Shown here: positions 1 through 6,122 of the stretch, one piece after another
Layout of the letters: every line of letters begins with the position of its first letter
Position numbering within the stretch: the first letter of the stretch is position 1
NCBI GenBank assembly: GCA_003645845.1
Contig: QNCV01000169.1
Coordinates: forward strand, 1 to 6,122
DNA: 6,122 bases
Direction of reading: 5' to 3'
Source: Fidelibacterota bacterium
Lineage (GTDB): Bacteria; Fidelibacterota; UBA2242
Made by a program: the position numbers and the translations under genes
The notes under the pieces: model-generated
The model's input: only the letters and a program-made list of their open reading frames with translations
Database searches by the model: none
Told to the model about the DNA's origin: nothing

Positions 1-1159
1 GACCAGGACTTCTTCGCCAATTATTAAGTTTTATTAGTAAGATTAAAGAAACCATTACTGACAAATAAAATGGGATTTTATCAGCGGTGAGTGAAAATAT
101 TGGCCAATTTGGAAAGATATATATAAGCGGTATTTCTGTTCCAGGAAAGGTATCCGTATAATATCTCAAACAATAAAAATAGATAGCGATAAGTAGAGGA
201 ATTCCCATAAGAAAATATTTAAAGGTACCAATCAAATTTATTAAAAAATCCTGTTTCGAGGTCAATTTAAAAAGATATCTGGCGATATAATAAACGAATA
301 AATACCCAATTATTACCAAAAAGTAATAAATATGAATAAATGCAGTAGTGAACAATATTGCTAAAAGAATTCTCTCTGGATGCACTATGCTTTCGGAAAA
401 ATAGATTGTAAAAAACAGAGGCATTAAAACAGCAGTACAAAAAGTCCCTGGAATAATACTTGAACTGAGGAAACTAAATTTTGAATTTAGAAAATGGGTT
501 GATATTATTAGTATTACAGAAATAACTGCAAAATTTCGATTATTAAATACCTTTTTTACAAAGGAAAACAATGCCAGTGTTGTAAGAGGAAATACAAGTA
601 CAGACAGATTAATCCATACAAAATTAGGTTCAAAGCAACCCAACATTGCGATTGCAGCGATATAAGTATGCCATGCGTTAAAATCGTATAATGTGCCAGC
701 TGGGTATCCACTGAAAAAGGCATTTTCAGAAACCATTTGTGATTGATTTAAATAATTAACCGACTGAGCGACGTGATACCATGCATCACCGTCCTGAAAA
801 CTACCTTTCCAATAGACTAAAAGCGCTGTAAGGATTATAAATGTTAAAAAAATTGCAAAATTAAAATCAACTCTTGGTAATAAAATTTTTACGGTTTTAT
901 GTTTATAAATTTGAAAGAGAATCCAAAGACCGGAAATTACTATCCCACCAATCCAGATCGTTACCACAGTTGTCAGTGGTAACATAAATATAAAACCAAG
1001 AGTCGATAAAATTGTCCAGACAAACAGACTGAGTGCTACGGATAGCAGAATAAATATATCCAGCGACAAGTGACGGAAAAATAGCTTGATAAGTGCCATC
1101 CCTGGTAATAATGTGAAGATTATCAGAATGCTGAAAAGTTTTAATTCAGACAGAAACAT
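1..1159 (-). CDS. Polytopic GT-C-like membrane protein, 3' end outside window
   Basis: A minus-strand frame begins with ATG at 1159 (MFLSELKLFS) and stays open without a stop for 386 codons to the left edge, so its C-terminus is outside the window. It is rich in hydrophobic segments, about ten of them (for example near 6-26, 33-56, 63-84, 100-116, 183-202, 233-254, 262-290, 314-331 and 362-378). After the fourth helix comes a loop with FQDGDAWYHVAQSVNYL (121-137), whose Asp123/Asp125 followed by Tyr-His resembles the catalytic acidic motif in the first outer loop of GT-C glycosyltransferases. FFSGYPAGTLYDFNAWH (148-164) follows, similar in placement to the Pro/Gly-rich loop of those enzymes. 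A GAAGGG sequence at 1169-1164 sits 4 bases before the ATG, and the gene overlaps the amidotransferase by 14 bases. A membrane glycosyltransferase is the best guess; a glycan polymerase or an uncharacterised membrane protein remains possible. Confidence 0.8.
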   Translation of the reverse strand, partial: MFLSELKLFSILIIFTLLPGMALIKLFFRHLSLDIFILLSVALSLFVWTILSTLGFIFMLPLTTVVTIWIGGIVISGLWILFQIYKHKTVKILLPRVDFNFAIFLTFIILTALLVYWKGSFQDGDAWYHVAQSVNYLNQSQMVSENAFFSGYPAGTLYDFNAWHTYIAAIAMLGCFEPNFVWINLSVLVFPLTTLALFSFVKKVFNNRNFAVISVILIISTHFLNSKFSFLSSSIIPGTFCTAVLMPLFFTIYFSESIVHPERILLAILFTTAFIHIYYFLVIIGYLFVYYIARYLFKLTSKQDFLINLIGTFKYFLMGIPLLIAIYFYCLRYYTDTFPGTEIPLIYIFPNWPIFSLTADKIPFYLSVMVSLILLIKLNNWRRSPG

Positions 1160-3041
1160 GCTTCCCTTCGATAAAGCGACGATACCATAGAATAAAAATC
1201 AATACCGACCAGAGTTTATAACCATTATCGGCGATTTTCTTCTGGTGTTCATTCCATGCTTTTTGGACATATTGCCAATTGACAAAGGGAATGGATTTTG
1301 TTTTGGTCGATGAGAGTAAATCGGACATCAGTGGCTTTAGTTCATTTAAAAACCATAAGGAAATGGGAGTGTTAAAACCGGCTTTGGGGCGCTTTAAAAT
1401 TTCCTGAGGCAGATGACTTACCATCGCCTGTTTTATCAGATATTTCTTATTCTTTAAGTGATTAAGCTTGAACTTTGATGGTATCCTGAAGAAAAATTCG
1501 ACCAGCCGGTGATCCAAAAAGGGAACGCGGACTTCCAGAGAGTTTGCCATACTCATCCGATCAATCTTTATTAACATATCGCTGGGTAAATAATAGGTGC
1601 TGTCGGTATACAGCGCTTTGGAAAGCAGATCAGCCGTCTGATATTTTTCGAAATGAGAATGGTACTCATTTAATAATTGTTGTTCGATACTATATGGCTC
1701 GTCCGGCAGCAGAAATGGCATTTCATCGGGATACCAGATGGCTCGCCAAAGAAAATGAGTATAGAAAGGGTCTTTTTGAATTCCACGGAAGAATCTGTTC
1801 AATTTCATCGAAAAGGAGTATTTATCAAAAGAGATCGGTATAAATTTCCCCATATTTGCGAAGGTGTTTATGATTGGACGAGGAATCCATCGCAACATTC
1901 TGGCGAGATAGTCGGCTGTGTAGGTTTCATAGCCACCAGCCAGTTCATCGGCGCCGTCTCCGGATAACGCAACTGTCACGAATTGCCTTGTAAATTCGGA
2001 AAGATAATAGACGGGGATTGCTGAGGAATCTGCGGTCGGTTCTTCCAGGTGATTAATAAGTTTTGGGATAATATCCAGAATATCCGGCTTTACAATCATG
2101 TGATGATGCTCTGTCCCTAAATGTTTTGAAACCAGTCGGGAATAGCGACTTTCGTCAAAACTCTTTTCTTCAAATCCGACTGAGAAGGAGTGAATCGGGG
2201 TAGAATTTAACCGGGAGGCGACAGCTGTAATACTGCTGGAATCCACGCCTCCACTCAGGAAAACACCCAAAGGGACATCGCTGCGCAATCTTAATCGGAC
2301 AGAATCCTGAAATAATTCCATGAATTGTTGTTTTGCAGATATAAAATTAATTGTTCTGTCGCAAGTCGGAATGATTTTCCAGTATTGTACCATAGAAAGA
2401 CTTGTAGTAGTGACCTGACAATAATATCCAGGTGGAATGCTGTTTATATTCTGAAAAAGAGTGTAATTTCCAGGAATATAATTCATCATAAAATGAGAAT
2501 ACAATCCCTTCCGATCTATATTTCGTTCAATACCGGGATGCTGTAAAATACATTTGATTTCCGATCCAAATAAGAAAAAATCCTTGGTCTGAGTATAAAA
2601 AAGGGGTTTGATTCCCATCCGGTCACGGGCAAGAAATAATGATCTGTTTTTCCTGTCAAAGATTGCTATGGCAAACATTCCATTAAATTTTAATAAACAT
2701 GTTTTCCCCCAATGAATATACGCGTATAATATTACTTCGGTGTCCGATTTGGTTTTGAAAGTGTACCCCACATTGACAAGCTCTTTTCGCAATTCCTGGT
2801 AATTATAAATCTCACCATTTAACACGATCGTATAACGATTATTTACATCTGTGATAGGTTGGGAGCCAGTGTCCAGATCGATGATTTTTAAACGACGAAT
2901 TGCCAGACCGACATTATCCTGGATATAATATCCCTCTTCATCGGGGCCACGATGAATAATCGTGTCAGCCATTTTTCTGAGAACAGAATTTTCGACACTT
3001 TTTTCAATATCCCGATAAAATATTCCGCAAATACCACACAT
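1146..3041 (-). CDS. asnB: Glutamine-hydrolysing asparagine synthase-family amidotransferase
   Basis: A 631-residue cytosolic enzyme with two domains. The N-terminal class II glutaminase starts MCGICGIF, so Cys2 becomes the catalytic N-terminal nucleophile after Met removal; HRGPDEEG (30-37) and NGEIYNY (75-81) complete the glutamine site. The C-terminal synthase domain has the ATP-pyrophosphatase loop SGGVDSS (263-269) and SGDGADE (360-366), followed by a conserved DRMSMANSLEVRVPFLDHR segment in the last quarter. The reading frame stays open 46 codons further upstream, but the Cys2 requirement and the TAATG junction fix the start at 3041; the extra stretch is GT2 coding in another frame. Family members form asparagine from aspartate, or amidate other carboxylates. 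In glycan clusters such enzymes are often thought to amidate sugar acids or other precursors, so the substrate here may not be aspartate. All catalytic motifs are intact. The symbol marks the family only. Confidence 0.93.
   Translation of the reverse strand: MCGICGIFYRDIEKSVENSVLRKMADTIIHRGPDEEGYYIQDNVGLAIRRLKIIDLDTGSQPITDVNNRYTIVLNGEIYNYQELRKELVNVGYTFKTKSDTEVILYAYIHWGKTCLLKFNGMFAIAIFDRKNRSLFLARDRMGIKPLFYTQTKDFFLFGSEIKCILQHPGIERNIDRKGLYSHFMMNYIPGNYTLFQNINSIPPGYYCQVTTTSLSMVQYWKIIPTCDRTINFISAKQQFMELFQDSVRLRLRSDVPLGVFLSGGVDSSSITAVASRLNSTPIHSFSVGFEEKSFDESRYSRLVSKHLGTEHHHMIVKPDILDIIPKLINHLEEPTADSSAIPVYYLSEFTRQFVTVALSGDGADELAGGYETYTADYLARMLRWIPRPIINTFANMGKFIPISFDKYSFSMKLNRFFRGIQKDPFYTHFLWRAIWYPDEMPFLLPDEPYSIEQQLLNEYHSHFEKYQTADLLSKALYTDSTYYLPSDMLIKIDRMSMANSLEVRVPFLDHRLVEFFFRIPSKFKLNHLKNKKYLIKQAMVSHLPQEILKRPKAGFNTPISLWFLNELKPLMSDLLSSTKTKSIPFVNWQYVQKAWNEHQKKIADNGYKLWSVLIFILWYRRFIEGKHVSV
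1164..1169 (-). promoter_or_regulatory. Shine-Dalgarno-like GAAGGG for the left-edge membrane protein
   Basis: GAAGGG lies inside the 3' end of the amidotransferase gene, four bases ahead of the ATG at 1159. It is the best ribosome-site candidate seen in the window and supports 1159 as the start. The purine-rich bases continue up to the ATG, so the exact paired bases are uncertain. Confidence 0.5.
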
Positions 3042-3043
3042 TA
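3039..3043 (-). promoter_or_regulatory. TAATG stop/start overlap coupling the GT2 gene to the amidotransferase gene
   Basis: The TAA stop of the GT2 gene (3043-3041) shares its last A with the ATG of the amidotransferase gene (3041-3039). Upstream there is only a poorly placed GGAAAAG, so re-initiation by ribosomes finishing the GT2 gene is the simplest way the second gene is translated. The overlap is seen directly; coupling is inferred. Confidence 0.75.
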
Positions 3044-3898
3044 TTCGTACTTTTCCAGTCGCATTTGAGAAATTTGATCCGCTATCATCCCCATGAAGAA
3101 TATCAGTACACCTGATAACATTAGAAATAAGCTTGCTACCGTAAGACCCTTTCCATTCACTAAGTAAGGAATGCTCCAAATTATTCCAATGAGAATTAAA
3201 AATAATGAAGAAGGAAAGAAAATTTTAAGAGGATTAATCAGGGTAATTAATCGTAGTATCGTCAGGATTGTGCCAAATCCATCCCTGATCGGTTTTACGG
3301 TACTCTTGCCAATGCGTTTTTCGGTTGAAATGGGAATGAATTTTACGGAATAACCACGAGTCATGAAAATGAGCGTCATAGTTGTAGAAGCCGAAAATCC
3401 TTGTGGTAATAGGTGCAGATATTTTACAAGAACGGACTTTTTAACAGCCCGAAAGCCACTATTTAAATCCGGTATTTTCCTACCTGATAAAATCTGGGCT
3501 AGCCACGTTAAAATTATTTTTCCGGGTCGTCTTCCGATTGGACGATGACTTGCAGGTGTTCGCGCTCCCACTATCATATCATTAGCATCAATTGCAGAGA
3601 TTAGTCTGGGAATATCCTCAGCGCGGTGTTGTCCATCACTATCCATGAAAATTAAATTTTCATTGGTAGCAGCTTTAATGCCGCTTTTCAGACTGGCGCC
3701 ATAGCCTTTGTTAATGGAATGCGAAATCACTTTAATATCAAATTGTCTGAGAATTTCCGGCGTTCTATCAGTGGAACCATCGTCAATGACGATGATTTCC
3801 GAATCGGTGAATCGAGAACTCAAACAATGAAGAATCGAAGAAATGCCGTCAGCTTCATTATAAGATGGGATAATAATACTAATCGGTAAATTAGACAT
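3041..3898 (-). CDS. GT2 polyprenyl-phosphate sugar synthase-like glycosyltransferase
   Basis: A 285-residue family 2 glycosyltransferase of the DPM/DPG-synthase-like branch, which moves a sugar from a nucleotide donor to a polyprenyl phosphate at the inner face of the membrane. Residues 7-15 (SIIIPSYNE) begin the GT-A fold. DDGSTD (39-44) and DSDGQH (86-91, with the metal-binding Asp86 and Asp88) are the nucleotide-sugar site, and RIGKST (195-200) is the conserved basic motif seen late in this subgroup. Two hydrophobic helices follow (about 223-245 and 253-273), with a short polar end. The start is ATG at 3898: a TAG lies four codons upstream in frame and only weak AGG-like bases precede it. 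It starts 44 bases after the relic stop and ends in TAA sharing one base with the next ATG. Its likely product is a lipid-linked sugar used by the neighbouring GT-C proteins, which is inference. The transferred sugar cannot be told. Confidence 0.9.
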   Translation of the reverse strand: MSNLPISIIIPSYNEADGISSILHCLSSRFTDSEIIVIDDGSTDRTPEILRQFDIKVISHSINKGYGASLKSGIKAATNENLIFMDSDGQHRAEDIPRLISAIDANDMIVGARTPASHRPIGRRPGKIILTWLAQILSGRKIPDLNSGFRAVKKSVLVKYLHLLPQGFSASTTMTLIFMTRGYSVKFIPISTEKRIGKSTVKPIRDGFGTILTILRLITLINPLKIFFPSSLFLILIGIIWSIPYLVNGKGLTVASLFLMLSGVLIFFMGMIADQISQMRLEKYE

Positions 3899-3942
3899 CA
3901 GAAATACCTATATATATGTTTTTAATTCCGATAAAGGGGACC

Positions 3943-4098
3943 TTAAAAGGCAGATATTATTTTGTTTCGCATACATTGACGTATTAAAAATTGATTCTTC
4001 TCGACATAATCAAGCACCTCAACCCGGTCTGCTATCCACAAATCCAGGTAGTAATTACCCGGGTTCAGAGGGATATTTTTAACATGGCAAAAATTGTC
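3943..4098 (-). pseudogene. Relic of a Wzt-like ABC transporter C-terminal (carbohydrate-binding) domain
   Basis: The gap between the GT39-like and GT2 genes has a 51-codon open stretch ending in TAA at 3945-3943, in a different frame from the gene before it and closed by TGA a few codons upstream. It has no plausible start or ribosome site. The segment VKNIPLNPGNYYLDLWIA, then DRVEVLDYVEKNQFLI, has the pattern of the last strands of Wzt-type C-terminal domains: a short strand, 'LxPGxYxLxLxI', a loop, 'LDxVExxxxFxV', then the chain end. In intact proteins this domain follows an ATPase domain and recognises the exported polysaccharide. No ATPase sequence is present here, so the fragment cannot work as a transporter part. 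Its first codons overlap the 3' end of the GT39-like gene in another frame. Recognition is by pattern memory, not a search. The alternative is chance coding-like sequence or an unrelated small protein. Confidence 0.6.
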
Positions 4099-5416
4099 GT
4101 GTTTTTCTCAAGATTACCTGGCAGCTTTTTCGCTTTATAACAAGTTGTACATTCAGATAGTATCCCAGCCCGAAATATACTATCGGGATCAGCGGCAGAA
4201 AATAGCGCTGGATCGCGTGTACCGCTGAGTGAATTAGGGTAAGGTAGATAACGGTTAAGATAATAATCTGATATTTCTGCCAGTTGTCACGGGCTAATGA
4301 ATATAATCCAATTATAGAAAGCAGAGTCAAAATATATTTTATAAGCAACACCAACCAAAACAGGATTGGTGAAATAGATTTCAGTGTTGTTGACCCGATA
4401 GGCGGTGAAAACCAGAAAATTAGAAAACGGTTGATACATAAAATACTATATCTGATGGGGTGTTTCAGAATAATTTCGACGGCTTTTTGCTTGAGTAACT
4501 TATTTAACTCAATGACGGAATTGAGATTATATTTTTGAATGTATTCTGATCGCAATTTAGCCTGTAATTCGGCTGATTCTGTCCGTTGCTGCTCATATTT
4601 TGCAATATCGGTGACGGAGTACCACACGGTTCGGTTTTCGATTTCCAGATTCGCCTGCCATAATTCGCCGCCACCGGCATTTACAAGCGGTATCCATTGC
4701 TGAAATACTACCCGGTTACGTATTGACCATGGAAAGATTACACAGATCGCGACCAATGTAATTATGATTGGTTCACGAATTTTTATTTTGTTTATAAATG
4801 AGGCGATACCGCAAGATATGATAATGATAAAAACCGGCAGATATAAGAAAGTCGGTCTAAGCAGAATTAAAATACCGATTAAAAAGCCCAACAGAGCAGA
4901 TCGGATTGTATCATTTGTTATATGTGTTGTCTCAATTGAAAGATAGAGTAAGATCGCCATAACAAACATGGTGATAACGACTGCGTAAAAGACATTAACA
5001 TAGACAAAAGTAGTGCTGAATAAAAACAGAATAGTAATAATCATTCGGATTAATGGATTTACCGTTAATTTTTTTAATGAAAGGTAGACAATTAAGACAG
5101 TTAGAATATTAATAATTGCCTGAATGATATATAAATGATTTGGATTTTGCCCTACGACTATCATTGAAATTGCCAGAAATACGGGGTATCCCGGAGAACG
5201 TCTGGCAGTTGGATTTTCGCCATCAATCGAGAATGAATGCTGATTAACAATGTTGTTGGCTATCGAATAATATTCCAGCGCATCACGGTCAACCGGTTCA
5301 TCCACATTCAGTATTAAACCAATACGTAAAACCAGACCGAAAAGTAACAATCCAAGGATTATCAGATGTTCATACTTGTTAAAAAATGATTTTATTTCAA
5401 AGGATATATTCTTCAC
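4079..5416 (-). CDS. GT39/ArnT-like GT-C membrane glycosyltransferase
   Basis: A 445-residue polytopic protein resembling the PMT_2/GT39 glycosyltransferases, which transfer a sugar from a polyprenyl-phosphate donor on the outer face of the cytoplasmic membrane. After an N-terminal helix (about 18-37) comes the first outer loop with VDRDALEYY (42-50), where Asp43 or Asp45 is the likely catalytic acidic residue, then RRSPGYPVFLA (72-82), a family signature. Further matches are LLRP (185-188), PWSIRNR (229-235), GGGELWQAN (248-256) and QRYFLPLIP (403-411). About ten hydrophobic helices surround a soluble loop at about 240-320. The start is GTG at 5416: a frame stop (TAA) lies nine codons upstream, only a CTG lies between, and the next ATG is residue 85. 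No good ribosome site precedes it, but it overlaps the upstream gene by 20 bases, so coupling is likely. The basic tail (about 428-445) lacks family character and may be acquired sequence. Acceptor and sugar are unknown. Confidence 0.85.
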   Translation of the reverse strand: MKNISFEIKSFFNKYEHLIILGLLLFGLVLRIGLILNVDEPVDRDALEYYSIANNIVNQHSFSIDGENPTARRSPGYPVFLAISMIVVGQNPNHLYIIQAIINILTVLIVYLSLKKLTVNPLIRMIITILFLFSTTFVYVNVFYAVVITMFVMAILLYLSIETTHITNDTIRSALLGFLIGILILLRPTFLYLPVFIIIISCGIASFINKIKIREPIIITLVAICVIFPWSIRNRVVFQQWIPLVNAGGGELWQANLEIENRTVWYSVTDIAKYEQQRTESAELQAKLRSEYIQKYNLNSVIELNKLLKQKAVEIILKHPIRYSILCINRFLIFWFSPPIGSTTLKSISPILFWLVLLIKYILTLLSIIGLYSLARDNWQKYQIIILTVIYLTLIHSAVHAIQRYFLPLIPIVYFGLGYYLNVQLVIKRKSCQVILRKTRQFLPC

Positions 5417-6122
5417 GGATCTGGTCAGGTTTGAGGATTAAAAATAGGAATAAACTAATCATCAGAATACTGAAATTGTTAAGCAGGAAAAAGGACAAAG
5501 ATAGCGAAACAGCCTGAGCGGCAGTAAGTCCGATTTTTGATAATGCTACCACAAAAACGGCTTCCCGAGTTCCCAATCCGGAAATCGAAATTGGCAGCAG
5601 GCTGACGAGATTCCCAAGCGTAAGGGTACCAACGAGATAAAATGGATTAATATCAAAACCAGTGCAATTTGCAATAAAAATCATTTGGTAAAAAATCAGA
5701 GCGTACGGTATTAGAGTAAAGATAAAAGGAAATAGCAGTTTGAGATTCCATATTTTTTCAATATCAGCCGCTGTTAAGGGAACTTTGAAGAGTTTTGAAA
5801 ATATGGCAGATATATATTGACCTACTCGTTTTCGAAATAAGATGATCATGAAGACAAAGAACAGTAGAAAGATCAAATATAATAAGATACCTCGAAAATT
5901 TAATATCCAATACATCGCTCCCAAAGCAATGATTAGTAATAATCCCAAATCGAAAAGCCGGTCAAGAACATTGACAAAAAGTCCCTTTTTAAAGTCGCAT
6001 CCTGATGTCTGCTTTAGATAGAAAATTTTTGAAAAATCGCCCAGCCTGCCAGGTGTAATAGTACCGAGGAACATTCCGGCGCCATAAATCAACAGGCTTT
6101 TTAAAAACGGTATGCTGACAGA
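5397..6122 (-). CDS. LPG_synthase_TM family flippase-like membrane protein, 5' end outside window
   Basis: The frame is open to the right edge of the window, giving 241 visible residues and a TGA stop at 5399-5397. A TTG at 6092 could be read as a start, but in-frame coding continues upstream of it (SVSIPFLKSL), so the true start lies beyond the window; family members are usually about 300-340 residues. Visible family hallmarks are TPGRLGD (visible residues 23-29), DRLFD (54-58) and the C-terminal LPISISGLGTREA (176-188), with about five or six hydrophobic helices between and after them. The family (PF03706, formerly UPF0104) includes the flippase domain of MprF and many uncharacterised integral proteins in glycan and lipid loci. 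It acts in the cytoplasmic membrane. Its place upstream of GT-C and GT2 enzymes suggests handling of a lipid-linked or lipid substrate, which is inference. The family assignment is strong and the substrate unknown. Confidence 0.88.
   Translation of the reverse strand, partial: SVSIPFLKSLLIYGAGMFLGTITPGRLGDFSKIFYLKQTSGCDFKKGLFVNVLDRLFDLGLLLIIALGAMYWILNFRGILLYLIFLLFFVFMIILFRKRVGQYISAIFSKLFKVPLTAADIEKIWNLKLLFPFIFTLIPYALIFYQMIFIANCTGFDINPFYLVGTLTLGNLVSLLPISISGLGTREAVFVVALSKIGLTAAQAVSLSLSFFLLNNFSILMISLFLFLILKPDQIREEYIL

Noticed and set aside
1544..1967. Two plus-strand open frames of about 96-99 codons within the amidotransferase gene
   Set aside because: They lie wholly opposite a well-supported conserved gene, show no recognisable domain, and have no operon context on that strand.
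3899..3942. Possible promoter before the GT2 gene (TTTATC and TATATA-like bases in an A+T-rich stretch)
   Set aside because: The -35 match is poor, and A+T-rich DNA gives such matches by chance. The -10-like bases lie so close to the ATG that a transcript would be nearly leaderless. Not enough to call.
4021..4065. Inverted repeat AACCCGG / CCGGGTT, 7 bp arms with a 31-base loop, between the GT39-like and GT2 genes
   Set aside because: The loop is long, no T-run follows on the transcribed strand, and the bases lie inside the coding-like transporter relic. It is not convincing as a terminator or a regulatory hairpin.
3943..4078. The gap as a genuine small protein gene
   Set aside because: No start with a ribosome site precedes the conserved-looking part. 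The only in-frame ATG is near its end and would leave about nine residues. A gene fragment fits better.
5397..6092. Complete 231-residue protein starting at TTG 6092
   Set aside because: The frame continues open to the window edge with family-like residues, and the N-terminal helices expected of the family would be missing. The TTG is an internal Leu codon.

Overview
The window is a compact stretch of a bacterial surface-glycan biosynthesis locus, with every recognisable gene on the minus strand, so transcription runs from right to left. The DNA is clearly A+T rich, judged by eye. The genes use ATG and GTG starts and weak Shine-Dalgarno sequences. I cannot name the organism. A relic resembling the carbohydrate-binding tail of a Wzt-type ABC transporter suggests a Gram-negative-type cell envelope, but that is inference.

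Layout in transcription order: (1) 6122-5397, the C-terminal 241 residues of an LPG_synthase_TM-type (flippase-like) membrane protein whose start lies outside the window. (2) 5416-4079, a GT39/ArnT-like GT-C glycosyltransferase with a GTG start, overlapping gene 1 by 20 bases. (3) 4098-3943, an out-of-frame relic of a Wzt-like C-terminal domain, lying in the only gap of the operon. (4) 3898-3041, a GT2 polyprenyl-phosphate sugar synthase-like glycosyltransferase with two C-terminal membrane helices. (5) 3041-1146, a glutamine-dependent asparagine-synthase-family amidotransferase joined to gene 4 by a TAATG stop/start overlap. (6) 1159-1, a large polytopic membrane protein with a GT-C-like DxD loop, overlapping gene 5 by 14 bases and running off the left edge.

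A working model: the GT2 enzyme charges a polyprenyl-phosphate carrier with a sugar. One or both GT-C-like membrane proteins use that lipid-linked donor on the outer face of the membrane. The amidotransferase may amidate a carboxylated sugar or another precursor of the glycan. The LPG_synthase_TM protein may help move a lipid-linked intermediate. The pathway link rests on family knowledge and synteny; the actual sugars cannot be read from the sequence.

The main anomalies are the transporter relic at about 3943-4098, which marks a past rearrangement in which the 3' end of the GT-C gene was joined to transporter DNA in a different frame, and the uninterrupted membrane-protein reading frame filling the left 1.16 kb. 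No RNA gene, insertion sequence, CRISPR array or convincing terminator was seen, and no stretch over 300 bases lacks a gene.
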